From Candidatus Atribacteria bacterium (GTDB lineage Bacteria > Atribacterota > JALVIU01), in the NCBI GenBank assembly GCA_027028665.1, contig JALVIU010000137.1:1-14442 (forward strand): DNA of 14,442 nucleotides, written 5' to 3'. How positions within the stretch are numbered: the first letter of the stretch is position 1; the number at the start of each line of letters is the position of its first letter. Below are positions 7,970 to 13,895 of the stretch, in pieces. Below the pieces are notes generated by a model. That model was not told where the DNA came from. It did not search any database and saw only the letters and a list, made by a program, of their open reading frames with translations. Both the position numbers and the translations under genes were made by a program.

Positions 7970-8314
7970 ATGAATAGAAATCAATTAATTACATTGATTT
8001 GTGTGGCAATTGCAGGGCTTATATTTATCCCATCTGTTATATTTGCTATGCCACTAATTGCACTTTTTGGTGCGTTTTTTGATTGGCTACCTCTTTTTAC
8101 AGGATGGATGAAAACCGGACACATTGTTAACAAATTGCTCCTTATACTGCATACAGTAGTTACTATAATAGCATATATATTTTTTGTAGTATGGGTAATT
8201 ATGAAAGGAAATAGATTAATGGGTTTTACGTTCCTGGAAATATGGTGGATAGCAGTTATTCTGGGAGTATTGATGATAACATATAGAGGAAAAAGAAACA
8301 TTCAGGAGGTATGA
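7970..8314 (+). CDS. Small hydrophobic membrane protein of unknown function
   Basis: I do not recognise this 114-residue protein. It has about three membrane segments: a long one at roughly 5-37, one at about 50-77 and one at about 82-103. The loops are short and the C-terminus (RGKRNIQEV) is basic, so it would face the cytoplasm by the positive-inside rule. A GHIVNK segment at about 50-55, just before the second TM, holds a His that could matter. AAGGAG (7956-7961) lies 8 bases before the ATG. It sits 77 bases after the LolA-like gene and 3 bases before the barrel gene, all on one transcript, so I infer an accessory role in the exporter, perhaps as a small permease subunit. Codon use looks like its neighbours. 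That it is a real gene is well supported; the function is unknown. Confidence 0.75.
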   Translation: MNRNQLITLICVAIAGLIFIPSVIFAMPLIALFGAFFDWLPLFTGWMKTGHIVNKLLLILHTVVTIIAYIFFVVWVIMKGNRLMGFTFLEIWWIAVILGVLMITYRGKRNIQEV

Positions 8315-8317
8315 TAA

Positions 8318-9547
8318 ATGGAAAAAAGCAAAACCTTTATATTTATAATTTTTCTTATACTAATTACCACTTATGCATATGCAGGAGAATTTTCAGGCAC
8401 ATTTACTTACACTGGAGGTTATAATCTTCAAACTAATAAGTTAAACAATACACTGAAATTAGAACTTAAATATACAGAAAACTTCACAGATGAATTATTT
8501 GTAGAGGGTGATTTTGTATTAAAGTATACAGATAAACCTTTTGCACCACCTTTTATATTTATGCCAAAGGAGGCCTATCTTGGTGCATATGACCTTATTT
8601 CAAATCTCGATCTGAGGGCAGGTTTTCTCATTATATCGTGGGGAGCATCTGATATGTTCAGTCCCCTTGATAACTTTAATCCAATACCTCCTGAGATGTC
8701 AATTGGTAGCCTACCAGAAAAGAGAGGGGTACTTGGTGTCGATGCTACATATTATATAGATGACGATACATATCTTCAGGTAGTATATTTACCTAAATTT
8801 GCTCCATCAATGATGCCACCAGAGGCAGAGGAGAATATGTATCTTGGTATGTTTGCACCACAGTTTGCATCACAGGGTATCAATATAACCTCTGTAAATA
8901 TTACCCATAATACCCCACAAGGTCCTGCATGGGGTATAAAACTTGCCAGAAGTTTTGAATCATTTGATGCCGCACTCTCCTACTACAATGGATATTATAT
9001 GAGTTCATTTGTCCACTCTATGGTCCCAGACCCTGCCACAGGTACCCTGGATCTGACACTCTCTAACCCCAAAAAACAGGTTTTTGGGCTCGAATTTCAG
9101 GGGGACTTTCCAGGAATAGAGGGTGCCACACTTAGAGGTGATATCGCATATATAATACCCCAGCCATGGCAGTTAAATGGACAGGATGTGCTAAAGGATC
9201 CTTATGTTAAGGCATCTATTGGCGCAGATTATAAAACATCTTCTGACCTTTATATAAATCTTGGATATATGTATGGATTTATGACAGAAGAGGGGGATAA
9301 GTGTTCACCATACATGTATCTTATACTAAAACAGCCAATAAAGGATACAGATCTTACACCTATATATACAGGCCTTATAAGCCTTAAGGATGGAAGTATG
9401 CTCCATTCTATAGGGGTAGAATACAAGGTAACAGATGACCTTTCTATTACATTATCATATGTAAAGGTGCTTGGAGATGATACATCCAAATTAGGTGCCA
9501 TGAAACGTGCAGAAGGTATATATCTTTCAGGAGAGTGGTCTTTTTGA
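8318..9547 (+). CDS. Outer-membrane beta-barrel protein, DUF1302-like
   Basis: Exported protein of 409 residues. A signal peptide covers about 1-22 (AYA before GEFSG). The rest alternates polar and hydrophobic residues in short strands with Tyr/Phe belts, and the last residue is Phe (SGEWSF), the usual BAM recognition signal. The segment LIISWGASDMFSPLDNFNP (104-122) resembles the WG-x-SD...D-x-x-NP hallmark of DUF1302-type barrels, which are commonly encoded with RND permeases and LolA/LolB-like proteins. I infer that it is the outer-membrane exit or receiving site for the exported molecule. AGGAGG (8303-8308) lies 9 bases before the ATG. Its TGA overlaps the ATG of the TetR gene by one base (TGATG), so the two are translationally coupled. 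It is not TolC-like: there is no coiled-coil tunnel sequence. Confidence 0.8.
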   Translation: MEKSKTFIFIIFLILITTYAYAGEFSGTFTYTGGYNLQTNKLNNTLKLELKYTENFTDELFVEGDFVLKYTDKPFAPPFIFMPKEAYLGAYDLISNLDLRAGFLIISWGASDMFSPLDNFNPIPPEMSIGSLPEKRGVLGVDATYYIDDDTYLQVVYLPKFAPSMMPPEAEENMYLGMFAPQFASQGINITSVNITHNTPQGPAWGIKLARSFESFDAALSYYNGYYMSSFVHSMVPDPATGTLDLTLSNPKKQVFGLEFQGDFPGIEGATLRGDIAYIIPQPWQLNGQDVLKDPYVKASIGADYKTSSDLYINLGYMYGFMTEEGDKCSPYMYLILKQPIKDTDLTPIYTGLISLKDGSMLHSIGVEYKVTDDLSITLSYVKVLGDDTSKLGAMKRAEGIYLSGEWSF

Positions 9548-10119
9548 TGGATAAGAGGGAAAAGATCCTGAAAGCCGCTATCGATGTATTTTTTCAAAAG
9601 AGCTTTTATGATGCTACTATGGAGGATATAGCAGAGGCATCAGGTGTAAAAAAATCCACTATATATTATTATTATACTTCAAAGATGGATCTTGTTTTTG
9701 AGCTTTTGAAGGATAGCATAAATATACTATTTACAAATCTTGAAGAGATCCTGAAAAATACAGAAGAGGCCAAAAGCAAGGTAAAAAGCATTATAGATTT
9801 CTATATTAAGATGTATAAGGAAAATTACAAACTCTTTATCGTTTTTCAAAGAATTGGGTATGATTTTATGAAATCTAAAGATGAAAAGGCAAGAATAAAT
9901 GAGTTTTTTGAGAATTTAAGAAAAGAGAAAAAGAAACTTACTTCTCTTTTTGGGGATGTAACTTTATCAAGTGGAAAAACTTTAAACGGAGAGGTATTTG
10001 TAGGTGCCCTTATGGGTGCACTGGGAAGAGTGATATTTGAACATATATCACAAGGTAAAGACCCAAAGGAGAAAGAATTAAGAGATATTGGAGAGATATT
10101 TATAGCAGCACTTAAATAG
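9547..10119 (+). CDS. TetR/AcrR-family transcriptional repressor of the export operon
   Basis: Regulator of 190 residues. The N-terminal helix-turn-helix is classic TetR (about 1-50): REKILKAAIDVFFQKSFYDATM, then EDIAEASGVKKSTIYYYYTSK, where the recognition helix and Tyr-rich cap match the family. The C-terminal ~140 residues form the helical ligand pocket and dimer surface, rich in Phe, Ile and Leu, consistent with a hydrophobic ligand. It is last in the operon it probably represses, through the two operators at 4268-4280 and 4303-4315; induction would come from the transported compound. Start: the ATG at 9547 overlaps the stop of the barrel gene. AGGAG at 9529-9533 is 13 bases away, somewhat far, so coupling is likely; GTG 9535 and TTG 9544 are weaker choices. 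Auto-repression is inferred. Confidence 0.88.
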   Translation: MDKREKILKAAIDVFFQKSFYDATMEDIAEASGVKKSTIYYYYTSKMDLVFELLKDSINILFTNLEEILKNTEEAKSKVKSIIDFYIKMYKENYKLFIVFQRIGYDFMKSKDEKARINEFFENLRKEKKKLTSLFGDVTLSSGKTLNGEVFVGALMGALGRVIFEHISQGKDPKEKELRDIGEIFIAALK

Positions 10120-10141
10120 ATAACACCTTATCAAATAAACC

Positions 10142-10174
10142 AAAAAGGTCCGAGATAATTCTCGGACCTTTTTT
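10142..10174. terminator. Strong bidirectional terminator
   Basis: AAAAAGGTCCGAGA (10142-10155), loop TAAT, then TCTCGGACCTTTTT (10160-10173): a perfect 14-base-pair stem ending in a T run on both strands. It lies 22 bases after the TetR stop and 6 bases past the end of the converging gene, so it can stop both transcripts. Confidence 0.92.
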
Positions 10175-10179
10175 ACTAC

Positions 10180-10746
10180 TTATTTTAAGCTATCTATCAT
10201 ATAATCTATAGTCTTTTTGTATCCTGCATATTTGTCTTTAGGTAAATATACAATAAGCGCTAAGCTTTTTTCATTTTTTATTGTTACATACATAGTAAAA
10301 TAATACTGCTTTTTCTCTCCCTCTGTTTTTTGTTTAGATGGGAAAGGTGGCTCAGAGGTCTCTGCTAACAGACTTAAACCATTTTTATATTTTTTTGGTC
10401 CATCAACTATCTTGCCATTTCCTTTTTCTACTATATCCTTTGCTGCCTGGTCAACCTGTTTTTTAAGATACTCCATATCTACCTTTACATCATCACCTTC
10501 TCCAAAGAGTTTTACTCCTGCTGCAATGATCATATCTACCTCTGGGCTTCCATAAAGAACTCCTTCTTTATGTTCTTTTAAAAGAGGCACCCCTTTAGGG
10601 ATAGCTATTTCAAATAGTCCTTTGGGGGATTTGTACACAATAAAATTATCAGGATTTGGTGTAGGTGTATCCTCTGCGTATAAAATAGTGGTAAAAACAG
10701 AAAGTAAAAGCACAGTAAATAATCCTAAAACTAAGAATTTTCGCAT
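10180..10746 (-). CDS. Secreted protein of unknown function
   Basis: I do not recognise this 188-residue protein with certainty. It has a clear signal peptide (MRKF, hydrophobic core 4-21, cleavage likely after LYA at 24) and no lipobox, so it is probably periplasmic or released. The mature part opens with a Pro/Thr-rich linker and a strand pair (NFIVYKSPKGLFEIAIPKG, about 33-51). It ends with IKNEKSLALIVYLPKDKYAGYKKTIDYMIDSLK-type strand-helix elements. Short strands around an 'FEIAIPKGW'-like start and a final YMIDSLK helix recall PsbP/Mog1/DUF1795-fold proteins, but the resemblance is weak. AAGGAG (complement of 10756-10761) lies 9 bases before the ATG. It is transcribed alone from its own promoter and shares a terminator with the export operon. 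A functional link to that operon is possible but not shown. Confidence 0.8.
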   Translation of the reverse strand: MRKFLVLGLFTVLLLSVFTTILYAEDTPTPNPDNFIVYKSPKGLFEIAIPKGVPLLKEHKEGVLYGSPEVDMIIAAGVKLFGEGDDVKVDMEYLKKQVDQAAKDIVEKGNGKIVDGPKKYKNGLSLLAETSEPPFPSKQKTEGEKKQYYFTMYVTIKNEKSLALIVYLPKDKYAGYKKTIDYMIDSLK

Positions 10747-10776
10747 TTTTTCACACTCCTTTTTAAGTTATATAAA

Positions 10777-10805
10777 AGTATATCATTTATTACTGAATAA
10801 GTCAA
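10777..10805 (-). promoter_or_regulatory. Sigma-70 promoter of the secreted-protein gene
   Basis: Read on the - strand: TTGACT (complement of 10800-10805), 17 bases, TATACT (complement of 10777-10782). The hexamers and spacing are the same as in the promoter at 3077-3105. Confidence 0.75.
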
Positions 10806-10824
10806 ATTTATCTTTTAAGAGCAA

Positions 10825-10860
10825 AATAAAGGGTCAGATCTTGAAATGTAAATCTGGTTA
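10825..10860. repeat. Possible mobile-element end or REP-like scar
   Basis: AAGGGTCAGATCTTGAAAT recalls the conserved GGGTCAG(A/G)TCTTGAAAT-type motif I associate with ends of REP-associated or IS200-like elements; this is from memory. An imperfect hairpin pairs CAGAT-c-TT (10835-10842) with AA-ATCTG (10850-10856). No transposase gene lies in the window. It sits in a gene-poor gap next to a gene fragment, which fits a decayed insertion. Confidence 0.35.
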
Positions 10861-10936
10861 ATACTTTGGATATAAAAAGATAATAATTCAAGAATCAAGG
10901 CCTAACCCCTATACCTTTTAAATATAGAAATTTACC

Positions 10937-11113
10937 TTACCTTGTAATATCTTCAGGGACCTTTGCATCTATTATTCTATCCTTTATTCTCTCAAGCTCT
11001 TTCAGATCGTCTATGTCTTTTATATATCTATTGTAGAATATAATTCCCCCTCCACCAAGCTTTACCTCAAGTACAGCAGTGTCAACTTTACTTCTGGTTG
11101 AAATATATCCCAC
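10937..11113 (-). pseudogene. Remnant of an unidentified gene (58 codons)
   Basis: On the - strand an open frame from GTG 11113 to TAA (complement of 10937-10939) encodes a protein-like sequence. It runs from VGYISTRSKVDTAVLEVKLG through GGGIIFYNRYIKDIDDLKEL to a charged helix ending KVPEDITR. Composition and codon use (AGA, ATA, GAG, AAG) match real genes here, unlike the AT-rich bases beside it. There is no ribosome site before the GTG, and two in-frame TAG codons lie just upstream, so it looks like the C-terminal end of a lost gene. A short intact gene is less likely. I cannot name the family. Confidence 0.5.
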
Positions 11114-11346
11114 TATCTACTACAAAAAACTATGTTAGAAATTTTTAAGAGAAAGATCAGAAGAATATTTATAAAAACACTTATTTAGTAATTTCTTAGT
11201 TATTAGATATATTGTAGTTTTGACAGAATGTTTATAGATTGAAGAGTGAATGGTTTGAACATGTGTATTTAGACACTATTTTGTAATTGGGAATTAAGCT
11301 ATATCCTTTTATTTTAGTATTTATTTTTACAAATTTCGAAAAAAGC
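11114..11346. other. AT-rich non-coding stretch
   Basis: Very AT-rich, without a convincing gene on either strand. Isolated stop codons break all frames and no ribosome site precedes any ATG. A TTGACA at 11220-11225 lacks a partner -10. I see no tRNA, rRNA or riboswitch structure; in particular no cobalamin-riboswitch B12 box precedes the metal transporter. Confidence 0.6.
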
Positions 11347-11375
11347 TTGACAAAATCCAAAATTTGTATTATTTT
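11347..11375 (+). promoter_or_regulatory. Probable promoter of the nickel/cobalt transporter operon
   Basis: TTGACA (11347-11352), 17 bases, then TATTTT (11370-11375), a weak -10 partner for a perfect -35. The region between the hexamers and the gene is nearly all A/T. Confidence 0.5.
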
Positions 11376-11384
11376 TTATACAAA
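11363..11384. promoter_or_regulatory. Inverted repeat over the -10 box, candidate metal-regulator operator
   Basis: TTTGTAT (11363-11369), 8 bases, ATACAAA (11378-11384): perfect 7-base arms covering the -10 of the cbiM promoter. The arms and spacing do not match the NikR (GTATGA-N16-TCATAC) operator. In such AT-rich DNA it could be chance. Confidence 0.35.
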
Positions 11385-11421
11385 AATATGAAAAACTTAA
11401 AATCTCAAAGAGAGGGATAAT

Positions 11422-12069
11422 ATGCATATACCTGATGGTTTTTTAGATGTGAAAACATGGACTACTTTATGGGGCATATCAGGAATTGGAGTAAGTTATG
11501 CGATTAAAAAAGTAGAAAAGGAATTTGATAGAAAAAAGATTCCGCTCATAGGAGTAAGTGCTGCATTTGTATTCGCCTCTCAAATGCTTAATTTTCCAGT
11601 TGCTGGGGGCACATCAGGACATTTTGTAGGAGGTGTTCTTGTTGCTATACTTCTTGGGCCATGGGCAGGGCTTTTAGTTATGACCCAGGTGCTTGCGATA
11701 CAATGCTTTATATTTCAAGATGGTGGACTTACTGCGCTTGGTGCAAATATTTTTAATATGGGTATAGTGGGAAGTGTTTTTGGATATTATATTTATAAGT
11801 TTTTTATAAAGATTATGAGAAATATACAAAACAATGTATTTATATCTGCTTTTTTAAGTTCATGGATAACTATCATATTTTCTGCATCTTTCTGTGCAAT
11901 TGAACTTTCAATATCTGGTACTTCTCCACTTTCCCTTGTTCTTCCTATGATGGCAGGAGTGCATGCTCTTATAGGTATTGGTGAAGGACTTATTACTATT
12001 TTGGTTTTGAACTTTATAAAAAAAGTAAGGGTTGATCTTTTAAGATTGCAAGGAGGTTATGGGATATGA
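11422..12069 (+). CDS. cbiM: ECF transporter substrate-binding subunit CbiM/NikM (Ni2+ or Co2+)
   Basis: Inner-membrane S component of 215 residues with about six to seven membrane segments; it captures Ni2+ or Co2+ for import. The diagnostic N-terminus MHIPDGFL is intact. In structurally studied NikM the free amine of Met1, His2 and a later His form a planar metal site; here H67 in GGTSGHFVGG is at the matching place. Other family blocks are FQDGGLTALGANIFNMG (about 95-113) and VHALIGIGEGLIT (about 180-192). No deletion is visible. The N-terminus must not be extended, since Met1-His2 bind the metal; GAGAGG before ATG 11422 supports this start. It overlaps the next gene by 4 bases (ATGA). Whether the cargo is Ni or Co cannot be decided from these residues. 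No B12 riboswitch or cobalamin gene is adjacent. Confidence 0.92.
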   Translation: MHIPDGFLDVKTWTTLWGISGIGVSYAIKKVEKEFDRKKIPLIGVSAAFVFASQMLNFPVAGGTSGHFVGGVLVAILLGPWAGLLVMTQVLAIQCFIFQDGGLTALGANIFNMGIVGSVFGYYIYKFFIKIMRNIQNNVFISAFLSSWITIIFSASFCAIELSISGTSPLSLVLPMMAGVHALIGIGEGLITILVLNFIKKVRVDLLRLQGGYGI

Positions 12070-12353
12070 AACACTTTCTTTTAATAGGATTTCTCATCTC
12101 TTGTGTTCTTGCTTTTTTCTTTTCTCCTTTTGCTTCATCTTTTCCAGATGGACTTGAAAGAGTATCAAAAGAACTTGGATTTTTTCATAAAGAAATAGAG
12201 CCCATTATTAAGAGCCCTATCCCTGACTACAGTAGTCCCTTTATAAAAGATGGAAGACTTGCTACATCATTTGCAGGACTTATGGGAACTCTATTTACAT
12301 TTATTCTTGCATATAGTACAGGATATATTATAAAAAAGTTTAAAAAGAAATGA
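12066..12353 (+). CDS. PDGLE-domain accessory subunit of the Ni/Co ECF transporter (CbiN/NikN type)
   Basis: Small protein of 95 residues. It has an N-terminal TM or uncleaved signal at about 4-20, the PDGLE motif at 27-31, an extracytoplasmic loop (about 32-65) and a second TM at about 66-88 ending in KKFKKK. The PDGLE domain marks the N subunit or N domain of NikMN- and CbiMN-like transporters, where the two-helix N protein holds the metal-loading loop of the M subunit in place. It is separate here but often fused to the M protein elsewhere. AAGGAGG near 12050-12056 serves its start. It overlaps cbiM and cbiQ by four bases at each end (ATGA), implying coupled synthesis. Confidence in the domain is high; the Ni/Co choice is open. 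Confidence 0.88.
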   Translation: MKHFLLIGFLISCVLAFFFSPFASSFPDGLERVSKELGFFHKEIEPIIKSPIPDYSSPFIKDGRLATSFAGLMGTLFTFILAYSTGYIIKKFKKK

Positions 12354-12973
12354 AAGGACAATGTGCTCATAGAAAGATAATAATAGCTTTTTTATCCATT
12401 TTATTATTAATGCTTGTGCCTCCAGAAAATTATATTATTTTTATAGGTTATATTTCTGTTGTAGGTATATTCTCTATATATTTACTTCCTCTTTCGGTAA
12501 TTATAAAGAGAACACTTTCGCTTTTTCCTTTTGTAATCCTTTTAATTATTTTTCTTCCTTTTAAAAAGGGAAGTATCCCTATGTTTAAATGGTATAATGT
12601 AATTATATACTATGAGGGAAGTATGCTATTTTTGTCAATTTTATTGAAAGCATGGATATCTATTATGATACTTACACTTTTGTATTTTTCCTCTCCTTTT
12701 CCTGAAATTATAAAAGGGTTTAAGTTTCTTGGTATTCCAAATATATTTATACTTCTTACATCTATTATGTATAGATATATTTACTTATTTGTAGACCTTG
12801 CAAAAAAAATGGAAACAGCACGTAAACTTAAGTATTTTGGAAAAAACCGTAATCTTTATATAAAAATGTATGCAAGTAGTATAGGTCTTCTTTTTATAAA
12901 AGCTTACGAAAAAGGTGATCAGATATATAATGCAATGATACTTAGAGGCTTTGATGGAGAAGAAAATAATTGA
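12350..12973 (+). CDS. cbiQ: ECF transporter transmembrane subunit CbiQ (T component)
   Basis: Membrane scaffold of 207 residues that couples ATP hydrolysis by CbiO to metal release by CbiM. There are about four to five TMs: roughly 9-25, 29-50, 53-72 and 88-115, with a further hydrophobic part near 127-147. The conserved cytoplasmic coupling helices follow, with AKKMETARKLKYFG (about 151-164) and the AM-x-x-RGF motif (about 195-201), the second EcfT Arg signature that docks into the ATPase. It is shorter than typical CbiQ (about 225-260), mostly at the N-terminus and in loops, but both coupling regions are present. There is no strong ribosome site, and the ATGA overlap with the previous gene suggests re-initiation. 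It overlaps cbiO by 20 bases. Confidence 0.85.
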   Translation: MKGQCAHRKIIIAFLSILLLMLVPPENYIIFIGYISVVGIFSIYLLPLSVIIKRTLSLFPFVILLIIFLPFKKGSIPMFKWYNVIIYYEGSMLFLSILLKAWISIMILTLLYFSSPFPEIIKGFKFLGIPNIFILLTSIMYRYIYLFVDLAKKMETARKLKYFGKNRNLYIKMYASSIGLLFIKAYEKGDQIYNAMILRGFDGEENN

Positions 12974-13658
12974 AGTAAAAAATTATACATTTAAGTACCC
13001 AGATGGTAGAGAAGTATTATCTAATATAAATTTTAGTGTAATGCAGAAAGAGTGTTTTGGAATAATAGGCGCAAATGGTGCAGGTAAAACTACATTACTC
13101 CTTTCTATGGTAGGCATTTTGAAAGGAAAAGGGTTAATAAAAATAGATGGGCTTATTCTTTCTGAAAAAACCTTAAAAGAAATAAGGAAAAAGGTAGGCT
13201 TTCTATTTCAAGATCCCGATGTACAACTTTTTTCTCCAACTGTATATGAAGATGTAGCATTTGGTCCAATAAATCTTGGCCTACCCCCTGATATTGTAAA
13301 AAATAAAGTAGAGCATGCTCTTTCAAAGGTAGGGCTTTCTGGATTTGAAAACAGAATATCTCATCATTTAAGCATTGGAGAAAAAAGGAAAGTAGCTCTT
13401 GCTGGAATACTTTCTATGGAACCAGACATGTTATTACTTGATGAACCGTCATCTGGTCTTGACCCTCGTGCAAGAAGAGAGCTTTTAAAACTTTTATTTA
13501 ATTTGGAGAAAACTAAAATAATAGCCACCCATGATCTTGATCTTGTGAATATCCTCTGTGATCGACTCATGATACTTAAAAAAGGGATAGTGGTATGGAT
13601 AGGTAAGCCATCTGATATTTTAGAGAAAAAGAAAATATTGGAAGAGTATGGTTTATAA
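12954..13658 (+). CDS. cbiO: ECF transporter ATP-binding subunit CbiO
   Basis: Cytoplasmic ABC ATPase of 234 residues that acts as a dimer to power Ni2+/Co2+ import. All motifs are intact: Walker A GANGAGKTTL (about 38-47), a Q-loop FQDPDVQLFSPTVYEDVAFGP typical of ECF ATPases, signature LSIGEKRKVALAG, Walker B MLLLDEPSSGLDP and H-loop ATHDLDL. The signature reads LSIGE rather than LSGGE, a common variation in this family. I chose ATG 12954 over TTG 12951; AGAGG (12944-12948) is 5 bases upstream and lies inside the cbiQ frame. It is the last gene of the four-gene unit; no regulator gene follows. Confidence 0.93.
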   Translation: MEKKIIEVKNYTFKYPDGREVLSNINFSVMQKECFGIIGANGAGKTTLLLSMVGILKGKGLIKIDGLILSEKTLKEIRKKVGFLFQDPDVQLFSPTVYEDVAFGPINLGLPPDIVKNKVEHALSKVGLSGFENRISHHLSIGEKRKVALAGILSMEPDMLLLDEPSSGLDPRARRELLKLLFNLEKTKIIATHDLDLVNILCDRLMILKKGIVVWIGKPSDILEKKKILEEYGL

Positions 13659-13683
13659 TTATAAACGGAATTTTTCTGTTTTC
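13651..13683 (+). terminator. Weak candidate terminator with 16-base palindrome at the cbiO stop
   Basis: GTTTATAATTATAAAC (13651-13666) is a perfect palindrome that contains the cbiO stop (TAA 13656-13658). An overlapping alternative pairs AAACGGAA (13663-13670) with TTCTGTTT across a 3-base loop (one G-T pair), followed by a few Ts. Both are AT-rich and weaker than the hairpin at 10142. Confidence 0.35.
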
Positions 13684-13817
13684 TGAAGGATAGATAAAAT
13701 AGAAATTAACCATTTGTTATTCATAATAAATTCCCTTTATGCCCTTCTTATTGTGTTCTTTAAAATTTTTACCCCTTTTATCAATTAAAAACTTTTACTT
13801 TTCATGGTAAAATCTAA

Positions 13818-13846
13818 TTGACAAGGATGAGAAAATTGGGTATACT
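13818..13846 (+). promoter_or_regulatory. Consensus sigma-70 promoter of the dehydrogenase gene
   Basis: TTGACA (13818-13823), 17 bases, TATACT (13841-13846). Transcription should begin near 13853, leaving a leader of about 43 bases with AAGGAGG (13883-13889) 6 bases before the ATG. Such a strong promoter and ribosome site suggest high expression when not repressed. Confidence 0.85.
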
Positions 13847-13857
13847 ATTTCTGTAAT

Positions 13858-13875
13858 CGATAACGGAAACGATAA
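13858..13875. promoter_or_regulatory. Triple tandem hexamer CGRWAA, candidate operator
   Basis: CGATAA, CGGAAA, CGATAA run head-to-tail over 18 bases, about +6 to +23 from the predicted transcript start. The position is right for a repressor roadblock. LacI- or ROK-type sugar regulators would fit a polyol gene, but no regulator is in view. Confidence 0.4.
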
Positions 13876-13895
13876 TTATATAAAGGAGGCGTATT

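Noticed and set aside
11132-11188. 18-codon frame (MLEIFKRK...) in the AT-rich gap, possible leader peptide
   Set aside because: No ribosome site or attenuator hairpin, and it lies far from the next gene.
11220-11248. Second promoter with TTGACA at 11220
   Set aside because: No TATAAT-like hexamer at 16-18 bases, and no gene would start from it before the better promoter at 11347.
11114-11421. Cobalamin or NiCo riboswitch before cbiM
   Set aside because: The leader is almost wholly A/T, with no B12-box motif and no G/C-rich helices.
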